Source: Oceanobacillus manasiensis (GTDB lineage: Bacteria > Bacillota > Bacilli > Bacillales > Amphibacillaceae). From it: a stretch of 64,000 nucleotides of DNA. The stretch lies in assembly GCF_000724085.1 (NCBI RefSeq), contig NZ_CCDL010000001.1, positions 1,302,001-1,366,000 of the forward strand, in the 5' to 3' direction. Positions 41,905-50,229 of this stretch are shown piece by piece. The translations under genes and the position numbers were made by a program. Below the pieces are notes generated by a model. That model saw only the letters and a list, made by a program, of their open reading frames with translations. It was not told the DNA's origin and did not search any database. Position 1 is the stretch's first letter. Each line of letters begins with the position of its first letter.

Positions 41905-42822
41905 CTACCGCCCGCCTCCTGCATATTTTCCCAGCAATGCTTTCAATTCTGCTGCTTCCTTCTCCGGATCAACAACAACTACAGGTTTCTCTGTTTTTGG
42001 CTTTTTCTTCTGTTCATAAAACCAATCCGGCACTAATTCTGTTTGGACGTTTCCTGTATAGCGTGAACGCTGCCTGGAAAATTGCATTTCTTCATTCCTC
42101 GCCTGCTCAACAGTCCGAATTCCTTTCTTTTCCCATGCTTTTAGAATACCTCTTACATAGCGCCACGTTATCTTATTCTGGTCGAGCGCTTTTTTCATTG
42201 CATGTAGCAAAATTTCTTCATTCATAGCAGTAGTCCACTCTTTTATTTCCTTGGAAATATAGGGCGTTAAATCACTGAAGTGTGTCTTGTAGAAATGGCT
42301 TGCTGCTGTATAGGCTTGTTTATCTTTTTTGTTTTTTATTTCGTTTTGTTTAATGAATGGGTCGGGAGTGTGGTCGGAACTGCAGTCTGTTTTGTGGGTG
42401 TGTTTCTGGTTGGATGTTTCTGAAGTAGAGGTGGTTTCAGTAGGTGATAGCTTTGATTCGTCTTTCGGTTTCTTTGCAGGGCGTGGTTTTGTCGGTGTGT
42501 TATTTAATGGATTATTTTCTCCTGTTGCTTGGTCGTAATCCTCAACTTGGGAAATCATTTGATAAATGGCAGCTCTATTGCTGCCTCGGTTGGTAACGAT
42601 AATTCGATTTTTGTCCTGTAGCTCTCTGCGTGCAGTCTTGAAACTAGTATTTTTCAGACCACTTTGTGCTTGCAGTTGGCTAGCAGCTACGGAAAATTGT
42701 TTTTTCCAGCCACAAAGGTTCTGAAAATGCATAAGGGTAAACCAAAGAGAGACAGCAGAACTAGAGAGTGGATCAAAGATATTGCGTTTGTGGAATGCGT
42801 TGATTTCTTTAATATAGTTCAT
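41905..42822 (-). CDS. Phage-type replication initiation/DnaD-domain protein, orphan
   Basis: 305 residues, start ATG 42822 after AAAAGGAG (an upstream in-frame start at 42858 has no such site). N-terminal winged-helix region (SSAVSLWFTLMHFQNLCGWK, LKNTSFKTARRELQDKN), a long low-complexity Thr/Lys/Ser linker (about residues 100-160), and a DnaD/DnaB_2-type helical domain containing YISKEIKEW, ILLHAMKKALDQNKITWRYV and ILKAWEKKGI. Such proteins load helicase in prophages and plasmids. No other phage gene is adjacent, so it is probably a prophage leftover or a stray replication gene. Confidence 0.82.
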   Translation of the reverse strand: MNYIKEINAFHKRNIFDPLSSSAVSLWFTLMHFQNLCGWKKQFSVAASQLQAQSGLKNTSFKTARRELQDKNRIIVTNRGSNRAAIYQMISQVEDYDQATGENNPLNNTPTKPRPAKKPKDESKLSPTETTSTSETSNQKHTHKTDCSSDHTPDPFIKQNEIKNKKDKQAYTAASHFYKTHFSDLTPYISKEIKEWTTAMNEEILLHAMKKALDQNKITWRYVRGILKAWEKKGIRTVEQARNEEMQFSRQRSRYTGNVQTELVPDWFYEQKKKPKTEKPVVVVDPEKEAAELKALLGKYAGGGR

Positions 42823-43274
42823 TTGAAAAACTCCTTTTTCGATAATATAGGTGTCCATAACTACTATCGAAAGAAAGTAGTCGGAGGGGGTGTCATAGAA
42901 AAAATTTTCTCTGTTTTTTTAGAAAGGAGAAAAAACACCCAATCTGGGTGTTTTTGTGACAAATCGGGAGTTTTGTGCTGACGAAGGTTATATTAGAGAT
43001 TCATAGCGGTAGGCTAGAAGCAATTTACACTTACAAATCAATGGGTTGATTTCTTACATCATCTTGATCAAGCTGGGTCGTAAAAAGCCCACACATAAGA
43101 AATGCATGTGTTCTGACAAAAATGTTTCAATAAATTTAAGGTGGATATTGAAACAGCTGAAGAATTCGAAGCAAAATATCTTTAGGAGACAGCGGGGGTT
43201 TTACCCCGTTTTTTTATTTTCGGATTTGCAACAATCCAGTTTAGAAGCCAAAATAAAAAGCCCCCGAGGGGACA
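42823..43274. other. Intergenic region with two hairpin terminators
   Basis: No intact gene. A hairpin at 42931-42955 (AAAAACACCC/GGGTGTTTTT) faces both strands. Another at 43193-43216 (CGGGG/CCCCG, T7) is a plus-strand terminator with no intact plus-strand gene before it; a short open stretch ending TAG near 43185 gives VDIETAEEFEAKYL, perhaps the tail of a lost gene. A third, at 43250-43273, ends the minus-strand gene at 43275. Confidence 0.5.
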
Positions 43275-43451
43275 TTATGCTTTTTGGAACTCCTTATTTA
43301 ATTTCTCATTTTTTTTTACGATTTTTCTTCTGTCCCTATCAGCTACTCTAGAAGAAAATAATTTATTGTAAAATTCATCCACACTTATCTCTCCATTATC
43401 ATATTTTCTTCTGAGTTCGACGTCTTTTCTTTCCTCGAATTTTTCATACAT
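43275..43451 (-). CDS. Small charged protein, partner of the GAF gene
   Basis: 58 residues, below the size at which genes are usually called. Start ATG 43451 overlaps the end of the GAF gene (8-base overlap) and follows AAGGAGG and AGGAAAAG inside that gene, so it is translationally coupled. Sequence begins MYEKFEERKDVELRRKYDNG and ends NEKLNKEFQKA: about half charged, probably helical and soluble. Stop is followed by a hairpin with T-rich tail on the minus strand. Family not recognised. Confidence 0.6.
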   Translation of the reverse strand: MYEKFEERKDVELRRKYDNGEISVDEFYNKLFSSRVADRDRRKIVKKNEKLNKEFQKA

Positions 43452-44250
43452 TTCTTTTCCTAACCTCCTTATCAGAAGTGTCTAATTGGTCTTTGATATC
43501 TCTATATAAAAATTCTTTATATAGTAAAGGGGATAACGAAGTGGCAAAATATGTTAAATAATCTTTATCATCGGTGTTAAAAGAATTTTCTTTATACGCG
43601 TCTACATTTAATACTCCGATTACCTCTTTATTATATATGATAGGCACGCAAATTAATGACTCGTAATTCTTCTTAGAAGAATGAGGATTTCGTTTGAATG
43701 TAGGGTCATTACTCAGTTTATCATAATGTACAATTTCATTATTGGTGTAGCAATACCCGGCCTTAGTGTTATTCAAACCAAGACACAAATTCGATTTACC
43801 ATCCGGAGAGTATCCAATCCCGTGTAAAATACGCAATCCATCGGTCGCCTTATATAAAATTGCAACTCTAAAACTGTTTCCTTTTGACGTATTGAGTATA
43901 TTAATTATTCCCCCAAAAAACAAGTCATAAAAAGATGAAACACCTTCCTGAAACTTATCCCTAGTTAACTTTCCAGTATCCGAAACTGTCTTATTGACTT
44001 GGAATAGAAACATTATAACTTGTTGTTGATGAGAGCTATGTTCGTTTAATTCATTAAATTGTTTTTGTAGTTTATCGTAAGCTCTATTGTTGGAGAATTT
44101 AATACCAAAAATAGAAAATTCTGCTTCACCTTTTAAAACCTTTGTGATAGTTACTATTAATAAAACTAAGACAAGTAATATTGCAATTATAAGTAAAACA
44201 TCACTCAACCATGGAATCTTTTCTTCAATAAAATTCTGTATATTATTCAT
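43444..44250 (-). CDS. Membrane-anchored GAF-domain protein
   Basis: 268 residues. One membrane segment near the N-terminus (VLLIIAILLVLVLLIVTIT, residues 18-36), a short region reading GEAEFSIFGIKFSNNRAYDK, a coiled-coil (residues 60-80), then a GAF domain (about 95-250) with FRVAILYKATDGLRILHGIG, CLGLNNTKAGYCY, NYESLICVPIIYNKEVIGVL and VDAYKENSF. The pattern matches membrane GAF sensors that bind nucleotides or small ligands, without an output domain. The short coupled gene downstream may be its effector. Function unknown. Confidence 0.78.
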   Translation of the reverse strand: MNNIQNFIEEKIPWLSDVLLIIAILLVLVLLIVTITKVLKGEAEFSIFGIKFSNNRAYDKLQKQFNELNEHSSHQQQVIMFLFQVNKTVSDTGKLTRDKFQEGVSSFYDLFFGGIINILNTSKGNSFRVAILYKATDGLRILHGIGYSPDGKSNLCLGLNNTKAGYCYTNNEIVHYDKLSNDPTFKRNPHSSKKNYESLICVPIIYNKEVIGVLNVDAYKENSFNTDDKDYLTYFATSLSPLLYKEFLYRDIKDQLDTSDKEVRKRNV

Positions 44251-44563
44251 TCTTTATTACCTTTCTAATTAAACTAAGTTGACCTTATTAAGTAATTCGA
44301 CAATATATATATAATTCCTTCACGAAAAATAAAAAAATTCAAAAAATACCGCTAGAGGACTACTTTCAATTGAGGAAACATCCCACCACATTCAGATTAT
44401 TTTATTATTCTTGTTAAAAGGAGACGCTTCAAACGGTCTCCTTTTTTTATGGTAAGAAATATATATAAAATTGAAAAAATAAAACCATTGAAGCATGGAC
44501 AAGAGAAGAAGAAGGGTGCTAGCATAGATGAAAGCGTTTAAATAGAGGGAGGAAGGTGATGCA
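44251..44563. other. Intergenic region with a terminator-like hairpin
   Basis: No gene. A hairpin near 44418-44448 (GGAGAC/GTCTCC, then T7) and the cre site described next are the only motifs. Confidence 0.5.
44529..44542 (+). promoter_or_regulatory. Putative cre site before the GH84 gene
   Basis: TGAAAGCGTTTAAA matches the cre pattern at 13 of 14 positions, 22 bases before the start codon. Confidence 0.6.
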
Positions 44564-46768
44564 TTGTATTATTATTCGAAAAGAAAGTATCCTGGTATAT
44601 GGAAAAACGGCTTGATGATTTTTGTATTAATGATGTTAGTTGTTGTGTCGGTGGTATTTTATAAGGTGATAATAGCAAATGCTGAGGAAGGGGAAAAAGG
44701 TAAGATAACCATTAACCCAAAGCCGCAGCACTTGCAGGTAACAGGAGAGGGTTTTCCTTTAACACCAGTTGTAGGTATTGTAGTTGGGGATAATACAAAT
44801 GAAAATGCATTACAGCATTTGAGGGAGACGTTGAAAGAGAATGAAGTAAAACGTATTGTAGTAAAAGAGAATATGAAGGATAAGCCCCATACACCAACAA
44901 CCATTTTTCTTGGAGGACCCTCTGAAAATGAAAACACGAGTCAGATACTGAAAAGCTTTGATTTGAAAGAGCCAGCATCCATAAATGATGAGGGCTATGT
45001 ACTTGCTACAGATGCAGATAAGAAGGTGATGGTATTAGCGGGGAAAGACAAAAGAGGCACGTATTATGCAACCCAAACATTTGAGCAACTTATTCAAGAA
45101 AGGCCCGGAAGAAATTGGGTTCCTAGTGTAGCAATCATCGATTGGCCAGAAATGCCGATTCGTGGTTCGATTGAAGGGTTTTATGGACCACCGTGGTCTC
45201 ATGAAGATCGATTGAGTCAAATTGATTTTTATGGAGATAACAAGTTGAATTCTTATATATATGCCCCAAAGGATGATCCATATCATCGAGAGGGTTGGCG
45301 TGAGCCTTACCCAGAAGAGAAGTTGAACGACTTACAAGAATTGGTTGATCAATCAAAGGAAAATCATGTTGATTTTACCTTTTCTCTATCGCCAGGAAAT
45401 ACCGTATGCTATTCCGGCGATGAGGATTTTGAGTTGCTAATGAATAAAATGGAAGCAGTATGGGATTTAGGTGTTCGTTCCTATGCAATTTTTTTAGATG
45501 ATATTAGTTATGAACTTCATTGTGATCAGGATGAGGAGATGTTTGGTGATGATCCGAATCCAACTGCGGCAGCTCAAGCTTTCTTATTAAATCGCTTTAA
45601 AGAAGCATTTATTAATACACATGAAGGAGCTAACCCTTTAATAACAGTCCCTACAGATTATGCAGGTACACATACTAATACGTACAGGGAACGTTTTGCA
45701 ACGTTAACAACAAAGGATATCATTGTGATGTGGACAGGACCTGATGTTGTATCCGAATCAATCACGTCGGAAGGAGCAAGCCAAGTAGCTGAGATTTTTA
45801 ATCATGAACTATTACTTTGGGATAACTATCCAGTTAATGATTTTGATCGTAATCGCTTATTTCTAGGACCATTAGTAAAAAGAGATAGGGATTTAACAGA
45901 GAATGGTGTCACTGGCTTAATTGCAAATCCGATGAACGAAGCGGAAGCATCCAAAATCCCACTATATACGATTGCCGATTATACATGGAATCCGTACCAC
46001 TATAATGCGGAGGAGTCTTGGGAAAACAGCGTTCAGGATTTTGGGGGAGACGCTACTGCGTATGTGAAGACTTTTGCAGAGAATTCCTACTCATCACGGA
46101 TTAGCGATAAAGAGTCGCTAACCATTGATCCGCTGTTGGATGATTTCTGGGAAGCATATGAATCTAATACTGATGCTCAAGATGAAGCAAATGCCTTGAA
46201 ATCCGAGTTTCAAAAACTACAAGCCACACCTGAAAATTTAAGGACTCATCTGGATAATAAGCAATTCTTAGATGAAATTAGTCCGTATTTGGATAAATTG
46301 GCGCTTTACGGGGAAGCTGGCGTTGTAGCGGTTGACCTCTTAACAAGCGAGAAACAAGGAAACGATGAGTCAAGTGAAAATAGAGAAAAACTTCATTTAA
46401 TGTTGAACAGATTGGATGAAATACCACAGAAGATGGGAGAATTCGCACTTGAGCCCTTCTTAATTCAAGCATTATATGGAGAATATGTTCTTTCACGCCC
46501 GTTAGATGGTGTTAATAAAGGACGCGGTGCTGATGAGTTAATTCAATATACACCTGAGCATGGTGAGACTACTAGGACGAACATATATGGTTATGAAGTA
46601 ACTGTTGTTAATGGAAAAGTTATAAAAAGAGGCGGGAATAATTCGGAGATTCCTGATAACGGCTATGTTTTAAGCATACACGGAAGTGATTGGTTATTGG
46701 AAAATGCAGTGTTAGGAGCTGAAGTGGAGATTAAAGATGGTCGAGTTATAATTACGATACCGAAATAG
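44564..46768 (+). CDS. GH84 beta-N-acetylglucosaminidase (hyaluronidase/O-GlcNAcase type)
   Basis: 734 residues, TTG start 4-8 bases after GGAGGAAGGTGA. One N-terminal membrane anchor or signal (MIFVLMMLVVVSVVFY), then a GH20b-like alpha/beta domain (about residues 45-185; NPKPQHLQVTGEGFPLTPV), and the GH84 barrel: PIRGSIEGFYGPPWSHEDRL (near 198), APKDDPYHREGWREPYP (near 225) and the catalytic acid pair FLDDI with Asp312-Asp313, which uses substrate-assisted catalysis. C-terminal helical part from about 500. Cleaves terminal N-acetylglucosamine from glycans. The following ABC importer, kinase-regulator and epimerase would take up and use the sugar. Confidence 0.9.
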   Translation: MYYYSKRKYPGIWKNGLMIFVLMMLVVVSVVFYKVIIANAEEGEKGKITINPKPQHLQVTGEGFPLTPVVGIVVGDNTNENALQHLRETLKENEVKRIVVKENMKDKPHTPTTIFLGGPSENENTSQILKSFDLKEPASINDEGYVLATDADKKVMVLAGKDKRGTYYATQTFEQLIQERPGRNWVPSVAIIDWPEMPIRGSIEGFYGPPWSHEDRLSQIDFYGDNKLNSYIYAPKDDPYHREGWREPYPEEKLNDLQELVDQSKENHVDFTFSLSPGNTVCYSGDEDFELLMNKMEAVWDLGVRSYAIFLDDISYELHCDQDEEMFGDDPNPTAAAQAFLLNRFKEAFINTHEGANPLITVPTDYAGTHTNTYRERFATLTTKDIIVMWTGPDVVSESITSEGASQVAEIFNHELLLWDNYPVNDFDRNRLFLGPLVKRDRDLTENGVTGLIANPMNEAEASKIPLYTIADYTWNPYHYNAEESWENSVQDFGGDATAYVKTFAENSYSSRISDKESLTIDPLLDDFWEAYESNTDAQDEANALKSEFQKLQATPENLRTHLDNKQFLDEISPYLDKLALYGEAGVVAVDLLTSEKQGNDESSENREKLHLMLNRLDEIPQKMGEFALEPFLIQALYGEYVLSRPLDGVNKGRGADELIQYTPEHGETTRTNIYGYEVTVVNGKVIKRGGNNSEIPDNGYVLSIHGSDWLLENAVLGAEVEIKDGRVIITIPK

Positions 46769-46780
46769 GGTTATTTGAAA

Positions 46781-46813
46781 GGCTATTGTTTATTTGAGCA
46801 ATAGCCTTTTTTT
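46781..46813 (+). terminator. Terminator after the GH84 gene
   Basis: GGCTATTG (46781-46788) pairs with CAATAGCC (46799-46806), then T7. Confidence 0.85.
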
Positions 46814-47006
46814 GACGTTAGGAAAGTATGTAATTTCAGTTAGAAAGCTATTTACAACATTCATGTTTACTAGTTGAAAAAAGTTTGTGGAGTGGCTGAA
46901 CTCAGGTGAATAAGAGTTTAGAAATAATTTTCATTATAAACTATAAAATAAAAATATTTTTCAGAAAAGTGTTGTATTTCTGAAGTTAAATGAGTAAACT
47001 TAACTA

Positions 47007-47020
47007 AGTAAGCGTTTTCT
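47007..47020 (+). promoter_or_regulatory. Putative cre site before the second ABC operon
   Basis: AGTAAGCGTTTTCT keeps the CG core and 12 of 14 positions of the cre pattern. An ACTTA-AC-TAAGT near-palindrome (46998-47009) adjoins it and may be a separate operator. Confidence 0.5.
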
Positions 47021-47055
47021 TTTTAAAGGTTTTATTTAAAAAAGGGGGATAAAAC

Positions 47056-48390
47056 ATGGAAAGAAAGTTTAAGCAAATGTTATTCATTTTTCTGATGGGA
47101 AGCCTTTTTATAGGGTTAGTAGCATGTAATAGTGAAAGTGAGGACGCTGGAGGGACAGATAGTGGTGCTGACTCAGGGGAACTTTCGGGGGAGGTAACAA
47201 TGTGGACGGCATCTCTAGCTGGTGAACCGTTTGATACTTACTTTGCTGACCTAGAAGCTGCATTTGAAGATTTGCATCCAGAGTTAGACGTAATCATAGA
47301 AGATATTCCACAAAATGAAATAGAACAAAAAGTATTAACATCTCTTACTGGAGACGATGTACCAGATCTAGTCAACCTGGCACCTAGATACATGGTTAAT
47401 ATCGCTGCACAAGGTGGATTGCTAGAATTAAATGACCTCGTATCTGATGAAGTGAAAGGTTCTTATCTTGAGGGTCCTTTTGAATCAGGGCATTTTGAAG
47501 ATGGACTATATGCTTTGCCATGGTATCTGACTACGACTGTTAGCTGGTACAACGGCGATCATTTTGAACAGGCGGGGATCACAGAAACGCCAACTAGTAC
47601 CCAAGAAATTTACGATACATCTAAAACGATCACAGAAGAAACAGGTAAACCATCCTTCTATCAAATAATAAACGAGGGTGACACTGTAATGTCTAAAATG
47701 ATCACACTGGCAAACGGTGAACCAATTGTAGAGAACGGAAAAGCAGTTCTACAAAATAACGAGGATATCATAGAATTCTTTACACTTACACAAAAAATGT
47801 ATCAAGAAGGTATTATGCCTCAGGAAAATGCAGAAGGATCTTTCTCAACAGCCCAAGAGCTTTTCATGGCGGGGAATCTATCTTTAACCGAAAGTGGTGT
47901 TACATTTTTAGGGCCAATGGAGTCAGGAGCTCCAGCTATTTATGAGGTTTCCAAAGCCGGGCAACCATTAAATGATGTAAACGCGCCTATGGATGTTGCT
48001 GTAATGAACTTCTCTATACCTTCTAAAACATCAAATCCAGATGCTGCGGTTGCTTTAGCGGAATTCGTTACAAATGCTGAAAATCAATTAGAATTTGCTG
48101 AATTGGCTGGTACGGTACTTCCGTCCACTACGGAATCGTTAGAGGATGATTATTTTCAAAATCCTGGAGATTCACCGAAAGCTACTGGTATGTTAGAGGC
48201 ATCCAAATCGCTTGAACGTGCAGAAGTATTAGTACCAGTAGTAGAAAATAGTGCAGAACTACGGGAAGCGGTGAAGATTGCTTATGTAGAAAATTTACAA
48301 GGAAAATTAACTCCTGAAGAAGCATTAGAAAAAATTGCTGAACAATGGGATGCATCCTTTGAAAAAACAGGGGAAGATATTACATTTTAA
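47056..48390 (+). CDS. Sugar ABC transporter substrate-binding lipoprotein
   Basis: 444 residues. Lipobox GLVAC (Cys near residue 24) after a hydrophobic signal, Gly/Asp/Ser-rich linker, then type 1 solute-binding fold: GEVTMWTASLAGEPFDTYF, DVPDLVNLAPRYMVNIA (near 95), GLYALPWYLTTTVSWYNGD (near 150) and the C-terminal ALEKIAEQWD. CUT1-type receptor, first gene of the operon with permeases at 48453 and 49377 and the ROK-RpiR gene. Start ATG after AAAGGGGG. Substrate probably an N-acetylglucosamine oligosaccharide or derivative. Confidence 0.93.
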   Translation: MERKFKQMLFIFLMGSLFIGLVACNSESEDAGGTDSGADSGELSGEVTMWTASLAGEPFDTYFADLEAAFEDLHPELDVIIEDIPQNEIEQKVLTSLTGDDVPDLVNLAPRYMVNIAAQGGLLELNDLVSDEVKGSYLEGPFESGHFEDGLYALPWYLTTTVSWYNGDHFEQAGITETPTSTQEIYDTSKTITEETGKPSFYQIINEGDTVMSKMITLANGEPIVENGKAVLQNNEDIIEFFTLTQKMYQEGIMPQENAEGSFSTAQELFMAGNLSLTESGVTFLGPMESGAPAIYEVSKAGQPLNDVNAPMDVAVMNFSIPSKTSNPDAAVALAEFVTNAENQLEFAELAGTVLPSTTESLEDDYFQNPGDSPKATGMLEASKSLERAEVLVPVVENSAELREAVKIAYVENLQGKLTPEEALEKIAEQWDASFEKTGEDITF

Positions 48391-48405
48391 AATGAATAGA
48401 AATAG

Positions 48406-48431
48406 GAGACTAGCAATCTAGTGCTAGTCTC
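48406..48431 (+). promoter_or_regulatory. Hairpin between receptor and permease genes
   Basis: GAGACTAGCA and TGCTAGTCTC form a perfect 10-bp stem with a six-base loop, followed by only a weak T-rich stretch. Such hairpins usually raise receptor mRNA relative to the permeases by blocking decay or causing partial termination. Confidence 0.6.
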
Positions 48432-48452
48432 TATCTTTCAGGAGGGAAAATA

Positions 48453-49361
48453 ATGCGTGAAAGTCCTTCTAAGATAACGAAGAACAATATGATGAAAACA
48501 TTAACACCTTGGTTGTTCCTACTACCATCACTTGCGATACTCATTACCTTTCTTATAATTCCTATTATAGAAGCGTTTAGGTGGAGTTTGTTAGATTACA
48601 AGATAATAGCAGATACAAGTGAATTTATAGGATTGGCTAATTTTAGAGAGTTATTTGCAGATGAAATGTTTTGGAAAGCATTTATAAATACAATTTTATT
48701 TGTGCTAATCGTACTTCCGATGAACATATTTCTTCCAATGGTATTAGCCTCACTAGTTAATCAAAAGATTAAGGCTGTTGGTGCTTTTAGAGTAATGTAT
48801 TATGTCCCAGTAGTAACTCCAATTGTGGTAGGAGCATTAATGTGGAAAATGCTTTACTCCCAGGACGGTGCCATGTCTCGTTTCCTAGTATCCATCGGTA
48901 TCCTAGATCAACCTATGAACTTCCTAACAAATTCCACGACAGCATTAGTAGCTGTTGCCTTTATTACTGCATGGAAGGGGCTAGGATATTATATGATTAT
49001 GTATTTGGCAAACCTACAATCTATTCCTAATCAATTGTATGAGTCTGCCAGCATTGATGGGGCTACCAGTATTCAAAAGTTCACGAAAATTACCATGCCT
49101 ATGCTTGTCCCTTCTATGACTTTAGTTTCCATACTCACCATTGTAAATGGGCTAAAAGTGTTTGAAGAAATTGCTTTAACTACAAATGGCGGACCAGCAG
49201 GGGCCACGACAACACTCGTCATGTATATTTATGATAAATTTATGAACCTTGATGTTAGCATAGCATCTGCAGCTGGACTCGTATTGCTGGGATTAGCAAT
49301 AGTAGGATCCTTAATTCAGATGAAATTGACAAGTAAACGAGAGGAAGATTTACGGGCATAA
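48453..49361 (+). CDS. Sugar ABC transporter permease (MalF/LacF type)
   Basis: 302 residues, six membrane segments starting LTPWLFLLPSLAILITFLII. EAA loop YESASIDGATSIQKFTKITMP lies near residue 195 (shown to 20 letters: ESASIDGATSIQKFTKITMP). Start ATG after CAGGAGGG. Second gene of the operon; partners the MalG-type gene at 49377. ATPase absent from the operon. Confidence 0.93.
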   Translation: MRESPSKITKNNMMKTLTPWLFLLPSLAILITFLIIPIIEAFRWSLLDYKIIADTSEFIGLANFRELFADEMFWKAFINTILFVLIVLPMNIFLPMVLASLVNQKIKAVGAFRVMYYVPVVTPIVVGALMWKMLYSQDGAMSRFLVSIGILDQPMNFLTNSTTALVAVAFITAWKGLGYYMIMYLANLQSIPNQLYESASIDGATSIQKFTKITMPMLVPSMTLVSILTIVNGLKVFEEIALTTNGGPAGATTTLVMYIYDKFMNLDVSIASAAGLVLLGLAIVGSLIQMKLTSKREEDLRA

Positions 49362-49376
49362 GAGGAGTTGAGCAAA

Positions 49377-50201
49377 TTGAAAGGGAAGTCTAGAAATAAA
49401 AAGATAATTGTTTATTTCTTAATGATAGTGATTACAGTTATAACTGTTGGCCCATTTTTATATACATTGTTTATTGCCTTAAAGTCACCAAGTCAAGGGA
49501 TTTATGATGGGTTATTACCAACAGATCCAAGCTTGATAAACTTTGTAGATGCATTTAAGAAGACAGATTTTATGCTTTATTTATGGAATACAGTCATTGT
49601 AACGGGAATTGCTGTTCCGCTTAATTTATTATTTAGCAGTCTTGCAGGATACGCGTTGGCAAGGAGCAATTTTAAAGGAAGAACCTTAGTACTAACATTA
49701 ATTATCTCAACTATGACAGTTCCATTCCAACTTTACATGGCACCACTTTTTCAAATAGCAGGGGAAATGGGATTACGTAATACACATGTCGGGTTAACAA
49801 TCCTACAAATTTCCACAGCCTTTGGTATATATTTTATGCGACAAGCCTTTTTAAATATCCCAAAGGAATTAGAAGAATCTGCTTATATGGATGGTGCAAA
49901 TCCTTTTCAAGTTTGGTTGAAGATTGCAGTGCCATTGGTTAAACCTACCATTATTTCGCTAGCAATTTATACCTTTACTTTTACGTGGGGAGATTACTTA
50001 TGGCCTTTATTAAATACAACAGATAGTACAATGTATACATTATCGATTGCGCTTGCGCAAATGTCGCAAAATTTTGATGGTGGAAATCTGAAACTAATTA
50101 GCGCGGCATCCATCCTAACAACCATTCCAAGTCTACTTATTTTTATCTGGTTGCAGAAATACTTTATATCTGGTGCTACAGATGGAGCAGTGAAAGGTTA
50201 G
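49377..50201 (+). CDS. Sugar ABC transporter permease (MalG/LacG type)
   Basis: 274 residues. Start set at TTG 49377, 8 bases after GAGGAG; the TTG at 49368 touches that site. Six membrane segments; N-terminal VITVGPFLYTLFIALKSPSQ and EAA loop EESAYMDGANPFQVWLKIAV (near residue 165). Completes the CUT1 importer. The energy-coupling ATPase must come from elsewhere in the genome. Confidence 0.92.
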   Translation: MKGKSRNKKIIVYFLMIVITVITVGPFLYTLFIALKSPSQGIYDGLLPTDPSLINFVDAFKKTDFMLYLWNTVIVTGIAVPLNLLFSSLAGYALARSNFKGRTLVLTLIISTMTVPFQLYMAPLFQIAGEMGLRNTHVGLTILQISTAFGIYFMRQAFLNIPKELEESAYMDGANPFQVWLKIAVPLVKPTIISLAIYTFTFTWGDYLWPLLNTTDSTMYTLSIALAQMSQNFDGGNLKLISAASILTTIPSLLIFIWLQKYFISGATDGAVKG

Positions 50202-50229
50202 TGTGACTTAGCAGCTGAGGAGAGGTAAA

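Noticed and set aside
43046-43351. Plus-strand frame of 101 codons
   Set aside because: It crosses a terminator hairpin and overlaps the better supported 58-residue minus-strand gene.
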